Positions 1-19,700 of a stretch of DNA of 64,000 bases are shown in pieces (within the stretch, counting starts at the first letter, position 1; each line of letters opens with the position of its first letter). The stretch comes from Chamaea fasciata (taxonomy: Eukaryota > Chordata > Aves > Passeriformes > Sylviidae), in the NCBI GenBank assembly GCA_029207755.1, contig JARCOQ010000068.1, positions 1 to 64,000 of the forward strand, in the 5' to 3' direction. Under the pieces are notes generated by a model, which searched no databases, had not been told where the DNA came from, and worked only from the letters and a program-made list of their open reading frames with translations. A program made the position numbers and the translations under genes.

Positions 1-950
1 TGTATTATTGCATCTATTTTAGTTTACTTTCTTTCCTTTTTTTTTTTTTTCCTATTAAATTGTATCTCTGACTTGAGCCTCTCATTTGTTTTGCTTCCAA
101 ACCACTACACATGGAAAAGAAAAAGCCCATTTTAGTTATTAATACAGTTGTTCACGTTCCATCACAATCAGAAGACAGCATAATTAACTATTAGCATATT
201 ATTTGAGAATCAAAGCTTCCAGCCAGAAAAACTGCCTGTCAAGAGATGTCAGTAAGAAGAGGCAGCCATAGTACGGAGACCACACAGTTCCTCGTGCCCA
301 CACGTTCCCAGTGCACGATGCAAGTAATCATCAAAAGCACAGCTGAGACAGAATACAGTAATAGAAAGTTAACGACTTACACCATTTGCACCATAAGAAT
401 GCAGTAAGAGGAGGGAGCTCAGGCAAATACAGTTACAAAGTAGGTTGAAAAGCAGCTCGTCTTACTAATCAGAACAGCATTGAGCAGTACAATGTGCAGA
501 ATTCAGAGACAACGTAAGAAAAATATTATCTAGCAAATAATATATGCCTGTGGTTAAAGATTGAAATTATGACACCCATTCCTGGTTTTGCCAGCTCTCC
601 TGTGAAATTGTGAGGAGGCTCCACTTCTCCATCAGTAAAATGGGGATCACAGGAAATTCTTGTTACTTGGAATGCTAAAGTTTACTTAAACTTTCAAATT
701 CTGCGTATAGGATACTGCAGAAGAAGTGTTTTCAGTTTTATTTAAGTCTTGAATTTTAAGCACAGTGGAAATGAATGAAAACACAGTTAAGTTAAACTCT
801 GGTGCTTATTTGTCCCTGGACCTTTTGGATAAAAGTCCCTCTGGACTAAAAATCTGAGGAAAACTAGTAACAGCAGGGAAAGTCAATTGCATTCATAAGT
901 AGAAATGAAAGCTATGTAAGGTGAAGAAACTCGTGTGGCATGCGTCAATG
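1..950. other. Non-coding DNA left of the PLAT fragment
   Basis: AT-rich sequence with a T-run near 40-50 and no exon that I recognise. If PLAT were intact on the minus strand, the second half of kringle 1, kringle 2 and the protease exons would lie leftward from here. No kringle-2 or trypsin-like motif is visible in these 950 bases. Confidence 0.5.
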
Positions 951-960
951 GAACCAGTCC

Positions 961-1059
961 TAGTTATTAGTTACTAGTCGCGGGCGAGCAGGCGCTTTCT
1001 CGCTTCCCAGGCTAGGAGACGCACTTTCCGTGCCGCAGAAGCTTCTCTGCTTGTGGAGA
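961..1059 (-). mobile_element. About 99-bp insertion in PLAT kringle 1 flanked by 10-bp direct repeats
   Basis: The 10-mer gaaccagtcc occurs at 951-960 and again at 1060-1069, exactly bracketing a GC-rich 99-bp segment placed where kringle 1 homology ends. On the minus strand the segment ends in a loosely A/T-rich tail (taactaataacta). That suggests a short retroposed RNA-derived element with a target-site duplication. The source family is not recognised. Reading through it gives an in-frame stop shortly after entry. Confidence 0.5.
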
Positions 1060-3748
1060 GAACCAGTCCACCAGGCCATTGCTATTCCAATTTAAACATT
1101 CAGTTCCACTCTCTGCCGTGCTCCAGATACGCCTATATGTTACTCCAGTGTCTTTGTAGCATTTAACTTCAGTATCTGAAAACAAGGTAAGATCTGAAAA
1201 TCTAAGGACAGCATACCAATTCTTTTCCCTGACAGTTTCCCCAGTCTCTGTTCTGTTTAAACTTGGCTCTCAAATGTCTTGTCTAGTAAGTCAGTGAAAA
1301 TGCCCTGTCAGGCAGTCTGTAAGTGTATATGAAGGTCTTCAGTTACAAAATTTAGAGTTTTATTAAGAGACACCTAGAACAACCAAGATGTGCTTAAAAG
1401 TTCTTTGTAGTATTAGCTTTAGAATAAAAAAAGACAACTTACTAGAGAGCCTAGCCTACAGCAGGAGCTTCTGAGTATCTCATCCTTGTGTACTGCACAG
1501 CTAACCCCAATAGCATTGTTCACAGCAGTTGCTGCGGTATACTCACCTATTTCACACCGCTTCCCTGAGAAACCTTGGTGGCACTGGCAGATGAAGAGCT
1601 GTGGGGAATAATATGCCTGTGAACACTGGCCACCATTGTAGCCTTTATTTCTGGTGCAGGCTGTGGAATAAGCAAAAGCCAGGAAATACTGTTAGATTTC
1701 ACAGAAGCAAGAAGCTGGAAATGTAGACACACCTTTCATTTTCCTGTCAGTCTCTTTTAGCCTGTTCTGTTTTTCCCTACCCACCTGTTATTGCCATGTG
1801 CTTACAGCCTTTTTGTGTAGCGCTTCAATTTTTTCTCTGTTTCATTCTCTCCACATATTCTATCAGACTTTCTCAGCTCCATGCCCACTCCCACTTAGTC
1901 CCGCCCATGACAGTGTATACTGGTATTTTCTTTTCTATCCTCTTCTATTCCCAGACAAATTTTCTGTGCAGTAACTCTGGCCCTGACAGTGGATGATTAG
2001 ATGGACAAGCTCTCACCATTTCCTTTTTCTTTGTCATAGTTACCTCTGACAGGCACAGTGTGGCAGTGACTCCAACCACTGCCACACCTACAGTATTTGA
2101 TTCTGCTCCCTGAAAGCCTCAGCCAGGTCCCCCTGTATTGGTAAATTTCTGCAGATGAATTATCTGTGCAAATGGCTGTAATCAGAGAAAGGAAATCCTC
2201 TTTTAGTTCAGGGAAAAGACCTGGCTGAGCAAAAGGACTCCCTTCTATTTCCAGGAGAAAAGCATCTGTGATGGGAGCATCTGTCTAATGGGTTGCCCTT
2301 TTTCCTTCTCCGACCACAATTGTCCCATCTCTCTTGCTGCTGTGCTGCCAAATGTACTGTTCCACTATTGACTCGTCTCTCTTTCTTTCAAGAAGAGCAG
2401 AGGGAGGGGAAAACTTTGTTGTGGATGGTATTAACGCTCTGGTATTTTGCCTTCTGAATCTCTTATCCACATAACCATGACAAAAAGCTCTCAGGCTCTG
2501 TTTCCTCAGCATGATTTGCATTCCCCTCCCATGTTCATAATGCTCCAGCTAACATGGTTTTAGTTAGCCTGGCTTACCTCTAGATCTGGCTCCTCGTTTG
2601 AAACGCATGTGTAAGCCCTGCAAGCAAAGAAGGTTAATTCTGTGAGTAACTGCTCTCTTAAAAAAGATGAGAGAACAAGTGCCTTCAAAGAGTCAGTCCT
2701 TTTCTTAAGGGCATGTAAATCAGGAAGCTCTGAGGAATTGTCTGCCCTCTTGTCAGACAGTACAGTGAAAAGTGCCTCTAGTACCTCAGTATGGGTTCCT
2801 AAGAATTGTAAATCATTTTGTTCCACAGATTACCAGGTGATTGCTTGTCATCTGAGTGAGGTGAATTTGGGATATGCCGTACTCACATTGTGTGTGAAGT
2901 CATTATGTGTTCTTGGGGCGTTGCAAATGCTAACTAAAGCTTGCCAGCTTTCTGCTATTTGAAGGAGGTTCAAGCAAATAATTTCCAAGGTAGGTACAGT
3001 CAACAAGCAGTTACTTTTGCTCACTGACATGCAGTTTCCCCGTGAGACTTTGTAGCTTGATTATCTTTAAGAGACATGTCTCTTGCAGCCAGTTAAATGA
3101 AATATTTTGGATAAAGTTTAATGGAGGAAACCAATTTAGAAAGCTTCTTTGATTAGGCCACAAGAGAAAGAAGATAAGAAGGAGGAAAGGTGGGATAGCA
3201 ATTTTTTGAGAAAGGGAGTAAACGTTCTGGAATTGTGTAGCATTTACTCAAGCTGTGTGTGGTGTGAGGCTTAAAGTGAGGGGACAAGGGAACCACTGAC
3301 GTGCAGTTTTAAGTGAGAATAGTGATGAAGATGATGACCATAGAAGACGGAAGGCTGGTTACAATGGAGTTCTTATTAACAGTGAAAGGTGACAGTGAAC
3401 AGATACACCAAGAATACCCAGAGAAGACTTGTTTACTTGCAAGTCTTGAAATGAAAACGAGCCAGGATAACACATAACACATCCACAATGATAGACCACT
3501 TTGTAACATTTTTCTTCCTCTGATTTGTAGTGAGCTAAGCAGATTCTCATTCTGTCTGATGCAGACAGCTGCAGCCAATGGCAAAGAAATGCTGCTGAAA
3601 ATACAGGAAGATGGCAAGAGAATTATTTGATGCCTTAGCCTCTTACCTGGCACTGGGCAGTCATGATTGCTCCTACCAGCACAAGGAGACATGGGAGCTT
3701 GCCTTCCATTCGGAGTGTTTTTCACATCAGCTCTAAAGATCAAATTAT
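1060..3748 (-). pseudogene. PLAT: 5' portion of tissue plasminogen activator, probably a broken copy
   Basis: Four minus-strand exons match secreted tissue plasminogen activator, the serine protease that converts plasminogen to plasmin. Exon 3748-3647 carries the start ATG (3709) and a 21-residue signal peptide rich in Leu and Val, then a GTAAGA donor. Exon 2175-2044 encodes the fibronectin type I finger, with the YCRCGSGWSHCH core. Exon 1660-1547 encodes the EGF module, with YNGGQC and a final CQCHQGFSGKRCE. Exon 1175 to about 1060 begins kringle 1 (WSTAESGTEC, then LNWNS). Homology stops near 1060 where a foreign segment begins; no second half of the kringle and no donor follow. The propeptide exon was not recognised. 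It is divergent to the IKBKB copy, as in human. I infer a non-functional fragment; an annotator could call it a partial PLAT gene. Confidence 0.82.
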
Positions 3749-5137
3749 CTGTAGAGACAAAAGATAGGATGTTGAACAAAGGAAGTTTACAGTGTGAATG
3801 GAGTTCAAGGTGTAACTTTAAATGAAAGTTTTAAATGATGAGAATTCTTTTTATACATTTTTTCAACCCATCACTTCTCAGCTGTCTGGTCTAACTGTCC
3901 TGGTCTTCCTAGGGAAACTGCCAGGCTGGATCCAGATGTGCTTTTACTTGATAAACTTAGAAACTCGAAATGCTAAAGCACACTCATTTACATCTGGAGG
4001 AAACTGAGAGAGTGCTTCCTGGGGAATAATACAGAAGTAAATTCCAAGTACTTTTTCCCTAAATTGTAGGATGCCAACAGTAGTACCATGTGCACTATTA
4101 GAGAGATGGGCTTATCTGATGATGCAGTGTAATGGTGATTTAAATGCGTTAATTGAGATTCTGATTACTGACACCTACTTAAGAGATCTCTTGCAGAGGG
4201 TCTGCTGAAGGGTCAGTTTGTGTTAACTGTGGTTTAAGAGGATCTGCATTTCTTGTAGACTGCTACTTTGGGTGAGAGTGAAGATTCTCTCTTGTGTAGA
4301 GAATGTGTAGGCAAAATGACTTTGCTTGATGATAGGTGAGGACTTATTTTCAATATTTCTACCGATTCTTCCCAACTAAGCCTTTAGTTTTTACTAGTAT
4401 CATACGCTTTTGCTAAAAAGGCAGAGTTATGGCAATGGTCTGGCAGGCTAGCTTTTTTTCTGATAGTCTCATTTATTTGTTGCAGCATCTTTCTGTATGT
4501 CCCTTCTATGCAGTCACAACTATACATTATTCCCTCTAATCTCTTCAGCAGCTTTACACTTCAAAGCCCTCTTCAATCCACCAAGAAGAGTTTCTGCTTT
4601 CTCCAAATCGATTTACATAGTCTGACTCGTCTATCAGTACTCTTGGGAGAGAACCTTCATTGATCCCTAGTGGAAGATTGTAAGGTGTCATGTAGATGTG
4701 GTACCATTGTGGGGTAGGTGCATCTGTAGGCTGTACCCTTCCTGAAAGTGATGAACTCTTGTCTGTCATAGGAAGAGATAACACATGGTAGTTCTAATCC
4801 TAAGGCTTTTCTGACCTTTGCTATAATCTGCCCATAGCTAAAACACAGACCTTAGGCCTCAGATGGGAGTTGATACTGTCAGGCAAAGAGGGATGGAACA
4901 AATAGAAGGATGAAAACGGGATGACAGTGACTTCTTTCATCTTCTTTCCCATGCAATTAAACCAAGGCACAAAGCTGTAATTGCTGCTACCACAAGTCAC
5001 AGTCCATAGAGTTTTGTGCTTCTGGAGAATTTAATTGCTGTTGCTGAAACTTCTTGCATCCCTGAGAATTTGTGGAACTCTGGAGTTCCCTCGGGATAGA
5101 GAAGGGAAAGACTACATTCTGTGTTCCTTACTTGCAG
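3749..5137. other. Gap between the PLAT and IKBKB copies, lacking IKBKB 5' exons
   Basis: In an intact locus this interval should hold the IKBKB promoter and the exons for its kinase N-lobe (glycine loop, catalytic lysine). I see neither those motifs nor a CpG-rich promoter; the DNA is AT-rich and unremarkable. A 76-codon minus-strand open frame at 4554-4784 resembles nothing I know. The gap supports a 5' truncation of the IKBKB copy. Confidence 0.5.
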
Positions 5138-13220
<8,083 letters not shown>

Positions 13221-13967
13221 AATCACTCTGGTTGCCTCTGAAGCCATGCTGCTTTGGGAAGCCAACTGTGAAAAGCTGCTGCCTCTGAGAAGGGAATATC
13301 AGCTGCCTTCTACTGTCACCAACTGCTTATGTGATACATATGGCTTAGCTTTTAGTATCCACTTCTCAGACACTTTCACAAAGATACATTAGGGAATGCC
13401 TGTTCTAACTGCTTGGAGAATGTTCTTAATTGTGCCTTAAGACAGCAGATCTCTGTCCTGATACGTCTTCCCTTGGGCATCGCCTGTGGCTGTTTTGCTG
13501 CATTTTAGGCTTTCTAATGAACAATGGACAAGGTATACCCAGTCACTGGTAGATGTCACCTTCCTAATGAACTGTGAACTTAATTGCTTAACTTTGCTGA
13601 TTTGCACTTTTTTTCTTTAAGTGTAATGGTTGTACTTACCTAATACTTGTTTCCTGTATGGGAACGAAATTATCTAAAACATGTAAACTTTTGGTTTGCT
13701 CTTTTTGATGCGCTCAATAACACTATAATGGAAAAAACTGCTTTCACTGTGCAGGTCTCTAAAACGTGAGAGGTGTAAGAATGTTAGCCTGGAAACCAAA
13801 GAAGGAAATCTTCAGTGTACAGGTATCGTGTAACAAAGCATTTGCAGATTATCTATTAACCATGCTTAAAGTTGCATGAAAAGATGAAAAAAAGACCAAA
13901 AAACCCAGCTGGATGGAACCTTGGTGAGAGTCAACACACACCAACCTTGTGTTCTGACTGTGACCAA

Positions 13968-13973
13968 TTTATT
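13968..13973 (-). terminator. Poly(A) signal of the left VDAC3-like copy
   Basis: TTTATT on the plus strand reads AATAAA on the minus strand, about 380 bases past the VDAC3 stop codon. The identical signal is in the right arm at 59766-59771. It lies between the tail-to-tail IKBKB and VDAC3 copies. Confidence 0.6.
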
Positions 13974-14348
13974 TCATTCTGTTCTAACCCCAAATTTCCA
14001 CTACAACACAGAGACCTCCTTTTATAAAAGGCTGTGAAGTATAGGACATGCAAAATGCAATACAATAATAGGGAGAGGTTGGATTTTCTTTTGGTTTTTT
14101 TGGAACAGATTTAAAATACAGGAAACTGAAATGTGGCACAAACATCACAACTTCCATGCATGCCTTCAAGTGTCTTCCTTTGTTGTGCTGGCACACTCTG
14201 GACTTCAGCATTGGGTTAAAGTCATTCTTGGGCAGAGTAGAAAGTTCACACTTCTTCAAATTTCCGAGTAATATTAAGGCTGAAATGCACCGGGTACACT
14301 TTTCCTTCATCTTCCAGAGCACCACCAGTTGTTTTACTTAAAGCTGTG

Positions 14349-15788
14349 TTAGGCTTCCAGCTCAAATCCCAGCCCAATTTTGTGACCTCCAGCACTGAAA
14401 TTCTTGCCATCAATCAAGCCTGAGAGGGTCAGCTTTACACCTACAAAAGCAAGTCACGAGAACCATCATGCACTGACATCCCAGTACAGTGCTCTTCCTC
14501 AGGTCCTTGACCTCACTAATGTGGCTTAGTTGCCACAGGAACTTGCATACACAGACATCCTTTAGTTCTCTGAGTCTGCGTAGACTTCTAGCTCCTTTGT
14601 TCATCTAGTCTGTTCTTAAGATGACAGTGAATTAAACCATAGTGTAGTACTTAACACCATTTGCTGCTACCAGTGAGAACTTCGTACCAGGTCGAAGGGC
14701 ATGAGTGTAACCAATTCCAATGAGGCTGGCATTGTTCACTTTAGCCTATAGGAAAAAAAAAATCACAGTATTTATAAACTGTGTAAGTATTCATACAGAA
14801 GTATCCCAGTCCCCTGAGAAGGTGGCCTATGCATTAACACTCTTGAGCTACTTGGAGACCAGCCTCTCTCAGAAGCATGTTCCAAACTTTTCCTTTTCTC
14901 AGGAGTTTTCAGCTTAAGCAAATGGTGCGAATTCTGCCTTCACAGAATGCCATGCTGTTTTTCACTGCCTCGTCTATTATGTCTTTATATCTTTTAAAGA
15001 GCTACTTACTGCAGTCCCTCAGAGCCTGTCTTGTTCACATCACTCAGGAGTGATTTTCTTTTTTCTTCTAATGAGCAAGAAATACATGAATATGCAATCC
15101 CCTTTTTGCATTACTAAGTTTTGAGCTCTTAACAACAGTATTTCTCATTTTCAATTTTGGTTCAGTGGTCCTGGAACTAATTGTTGTTTTGAAACATAAA
15201 TGCTTGCTACTTCAGTTCTTGGTCTTAAAACACACACGTCAGCTAACTTTCAATGGTTAACTTACTGTTAGGAGAAGGCTGTAAGCTCAGGTAAACTTCC
15301 ACCATTGTAATTATAATATGGTTTTACATTATGGATTTAAGAATTAAAAGGACACTTTCATTGTCTTTTAAAAGACATTTTTCAGCACAGTAGCATGCTA
15401 TTCCAAGCACACTAGTCAGACTATTTCACTATGGACAAAATTATATTTAAGATTTCTTTTCCTCCATAAGTTCACAAGTACGATGTGTGAGGTCCCAGTT
15501 TAAATTTGTACCACAACAGAAGCCACAGTTCGCAATCTACCATACTTCCTCAGTAACTAGTTCAAGCAACTGCTTCATTACAAATTTTCAGTATTTAGGG
15601 GAGCTTGAAATACTCATTTCTGTAACAAAATTCTTACCACAACGGAAGTCTTCTCATCCATTTGGTACTTTCCAGCAATACCAAAACGTGTGTTGTTACT
15701 GCCAGCAGTCCATGCAAGATTGACTGATGTCTCAACCTTATTAGTAACCTTCTGATAAACAGACCCACCAAACTCAGTGCTGTCATTC
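14349..15788 (-). pseudogene. VDAC3: VDAC3-like porin, last three coding exons only (left copy)
   Basis: VDACs are 19-strand beta barrels of the mitochondrial outer membrane that pass metabolites and ADP/ATP. Three minus-strand exons are seen: 15788-15638 (151 bp, with [11 protein letters not shown] and [15 protein letters not shown]), 14745-14688 (58 bp, KVNNASLIGIGYT) and 14440-14349 (92 bp, ending GLGFELEA and TAA). The SNNTRFGIA and [10 protein letters not shown] segments fit VDAC3 better than VDAC1 or VDAC2. Splice sites and frame are intact. No upstream exon, including the long exon before 15788, is recognisable before the arm ends at 23187, so the first two thirds of the barrel are missing. 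It is convergent with the IKBKB copy. I call it a truncated duplicate. If the missing exons lie far away it would be a partial gene. Confidence 0.72.
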
Positions 15789-16300
15789 CTGTTTGTAATA
15801 GATGCAAGTGTGTCAGGCCTTGCTTTGTTTAGTAACTCTTAAGATTAACCCTTCCCCACAATGATTTGACATTATCTCCTAAAATGAACCAAGAGATCCA
15901 ATACTTCCCTGAACCCAGGCTCACTACTTCCTAGCTGGAGCTGGCAGACTCCTGCTCCTATTTTTTTTTTGCACAAAACATGTTTTGCTTGCAGAATGGA
16001 ACAAGACTTGCCAGAGACCTACAGTTTAAGGTTCTGACAAAAAAAAACAAAGCAAACAAACCAAAACCAAAACCAACCCACCCAGATAACCTGGTTGCTT
16101 GTCTCAAGTAAGCCAGTGTGCAGTAACACATAAAGGAGACTTCAGTTATGAGAATAAGACTGAAAACAATGCTGTTGCATTATAATCGTTTAAATACACC
16201 ATCTTCAGAGCGTCTCAGGCCACCTGAATGCCAAGATTAGGGCTACGCAGTGATGACAGCTGGAAACAAACACAATGCCATGCATGCCTTTCTCCTTCAT
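15789..16300. other. Non-coding flank of the VDAC3 fragment with A-rich microsatellite
   Basis: Contains an A-rich simple repeat near 16040-16080 (caaac/caaaacc units) and no exon. It is mirrored at about 57443-57953. Confidence 0.5.
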
Positions 16301-16725
16301 CGTGGGCATTTCTGAGGGAGAAAGTTTCTGTCTGGAGAGTGTGATTGATAACTGGCTAGCTGCAAAAGGTCACGTAGACATGAGGGAGCTTTGCTGAGCA
16401 CACAGGCACTCTCATGAGAACCAGCAAGGCAGCAAGCTTTGCATGTCCTTGAGCACAGCTGGGATACGATAACAAGACCTTGTAGCTGAAAGATATGAGG
16501 GAGAAGCACGGTAAAACAAAAACTTACTCAAACTATGTAACCACAAAGAAATGTAGAAAGAGGCGTAGCTGACTTTTAGTCTGAGCACCAATCCTGAGCT
16601 TAACTTTTGAAATATGCATGAGCTTATTAGTGTTATTATAAAAGCATTGTATGAATTATCAATAAACGAGATTTGCCGATCACTCATATTGAGTGCCACA
16701 TTTCTCCCGCCACGGATTTCCCACA
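16301..16725 (+). mobile_element. Solo LTR-like element inside the left arm
   Basis: About 425 bp with LTR features in the plus orientation: near-inverted ends (cgtgggcat at the left, atttcccaca at the right), a TATA-like ttataaaagc near 16636 and an AATAAA near 16661. No target-site duplication is obvious and no retroviral coding sequence is attached. The same element is in the right arm at 57018-57442, so it predates the inverted duplication. Confidence 0.5.
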
Positions 16726-19700
16726 AGAACAGACCTTCCAGTTCTTAAAATCTTCTTAGTAGGAGGTGTGATGGTGCACTTTGACTAAATTGTGGTCAAT
16801 TCTGTCTCCTAATAGCTGGCATCTTCAGATTCTACTGGAGGTGTTGTGAATGTCTTTTCAAGAGTTGAGAAGGAAAGTGTCTTTTAAGGATTCTGATCTT
16901 CCAGTGTGATGCGTAGATACCAGTCAACATGTAGACTGATGACAGGCACAGACAGTATTCTTGGCAATTGCTTAGAAAATAAACAAAACATCAGGCAGTA
17001 GAATAATCCTGTCAACAAGGAGGATAACAGTAACTTTTCCAAGGCACAAATGTCAATGTCACTTTCAGTTACATTGCAGGAAAAAATGGTAAAAGAAATG
17101 GGTGTGACCCAGAGTTCCCACAGCCAAGAGGATATGTGAGTACCAGTTTGGCTGAAATGACTGTTGCTTGTCATTCCCCAGTGACAGTTTGGAGAAGTCA
17201 TCACAGGCTCTTTTAATTTGTGAATACTGATGTGTATAAGTCAGGTGTCGGTATATGTATTTTCACATCCTTTTTTTTGCTTTTTCCATTGTGCTGCAGG
17301 TAATCTCAGAACAGCAGTGGCTGTGCTGAAGCAATATAAATAATAATCTCTGATTTTTTCCAATGATGTTTGATTGCCAAGTGATATCCTCAGCAAAGTT
17401 GGTCAGACCCTCTCAGTCCTACTCCTTGTAGCTACTGAGTACTGAGATTGTAGAAGGCCTTACTGAAGCTGACAGAAGTAATTTTCATTGCCTTCAGTGA
17501 CTTTTCAATTGGGCTGAAAGTGCTGGTTGGTCTCAAAAATACTTTGTGAGCTTTGATCTAATGAGTGGAGACCAGTGGTAAATCAAAATGGAAGGAAGAG
17601 CTTTGTGGGCAAAATGCAGTACAGGTTAATTTGCTTTTTCAAATTCTAACTTATTTAAATTTTACATCAGAAGTTGTGGAGGTCTAAATCCCTACTACCA
17701 CCTTAAGGCATCTCTGCCTCATCATTGCTTAAGACACTGACTGAATGCACATAGTTTAATTTAAAGTTGATTGCATTTAACAACAGAGTTTTTTAAAGCC
17801 TTTAGTCATGTAATAATGGTAGATAGCGCTTCATTTAGTCAAGAATGACCCGATACAGTTATCTATCATTTACATTAGCAATGTTGAACCGACAGTAAAT
17901 TCAATTAATTCTTCAATTTTATGCTCTTAACATTTAAAAACCTAAATCCACTTTAAAATCAATTTGCATTATTTTGAGGATGGGATTCTTAATGTTAAGC
18001 TCCTATTAAATCCGCATTTTCTCTACTCTAAGGTTGCTTTGAATTTTTTTGTCATGTTTTTGTGGAATGTTGGTCTTAAGCAGTTTTTGTGGGTTTGTCT
18101 GTGACTTAAGGAGCTCTCTATTGGATACTGATCTATGCAGTTGAAATAGAACACTGGAAAAACATGATTTATAACAAGTGTTCTCATAGCAGACCAGGAG
18201 GTTGGGTTGATATTTCTTCTTCTTCCATCAAGGAACACCCATGGCTGTGGGCTATAATTTATAACAACAGTGTTGCTTTGACCGGTTTTGGTTACTGTGG
18301 GCTTGTTTTCAGGAATGATGAGTATGTAGTTATCCCATCTTGAAAGAAATACATAGCACATGTGCTTATTTGGATTAATTAGTATGGTTTTATATCACAG
18401 TTGATAGAAAGCTGGAAGAAAAGCCCAAGAGTAAAGGAATAAAGGAGGCAAACCAAACAACTGAGGGTTGTGACTGTGGTTAAAGTCCCTTATGAATTCT
18501 GAGTGCTCCAGCACCGGTTTTCTGTGAGTCACTCTTTGAAGCTGCCTTATCATTTTGTTATATATATTCCAATATATGTCAGTCCTGTCAGACCCTAGAG
18601 AGAACACTTGCAGTGAGTAATTTCAGGTCTGAGTGCCACAAGCAGGCTGCTGAGAAAGCTGGCCCAGCCTTTTTTTTTCTTGGTGTTTCTGATGGTTTGA
18701 GCTGCAAGTTCACTCAGCTGAGCTGCTTTGTGCTCCAGCTCTGTTTCTTTAGTGATGCTGCAATACTTGCTGCACGGCAACTCAATTGGAAAACAAAGAA
18801 ATTAATGATACAGACAGAAGATCTGTTCCCAAAGCAGGGTGAAATTCTGGTGGAAGGGCTTCTGCTGCTTGAATTTTAAACACTGTGCTGTGAAACCTCT
18901 GACGTCATCTGTGGGTTAGTGGTTGTATCACCTGGGATAGTCCATCCAGGCCCTGTTGATGCAAACGTGCTTTTCACTGGTGCTGCTCCCTGTTTTGGAG
19001 AATATCTGAAAATAAGGTGTGAGCAAGTACTGAAAATTTCAATTTTTGCTCCTATTTACCCACTTGCCTGCTGTTTTAATTTTGAAGTAGGGTGTCAGAT
19101 AGAATCTGTCTAATGGCAGCGGTGTAAATAGCATGCCTTCAGTTCCAAACTGAAACCCCTTGCAATCAGCAGATGTCCCAGCTCAAGGAAAATGGGTTGC
19201 AAGCCCAAAACATTCACTTTCCCTGCCTCATTTCTTATGGTCTTACCAAGGAAATAGCCAGACTTGGATTGTGCTTACTCTTTGCAATGAAGAAGTTGTT
19301 AATGCTGCGTTTTCATGCTCCCATCGTCGCTGTACTCCAAATGTCTGTTCTGTGGAATGGGCAGGATTAGGCTGTTTAAGACAAAGCCACTCCACATTTA
19401 CAGTGCCTGTAAGGTCCATAGTAAGAGCCCTAAATAGAAGTATCATTTCCAAGATGCCTTCTATTTTACAAGCAGCCAAACAGAAAATGAAACCCTGGGT
19501 TGAATTGTAGTCTTCCTGAAGGAAGTGTCAAAGCCTAACAAGGGAGCTTGACCCAGCTTTGTACTTGTTGTTCAGTGAAATTAACTTTAATTGTTAATGA
19601 ATCCAAACACTGTTAATGAATCCAGTACTACTACTTTACTGAAAAAAGCTGCAATTACTGGACAATCCCCTGATTTTCAGCTGCTGTAAATCACTCTATC

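Noticed and set aside
4554..4784. 76-codon minus-strand frame between PLAT and IKBKB
   Set aside because: No resemblance to PLAT, IKBKB or any family I know, and no splice sites that fit.
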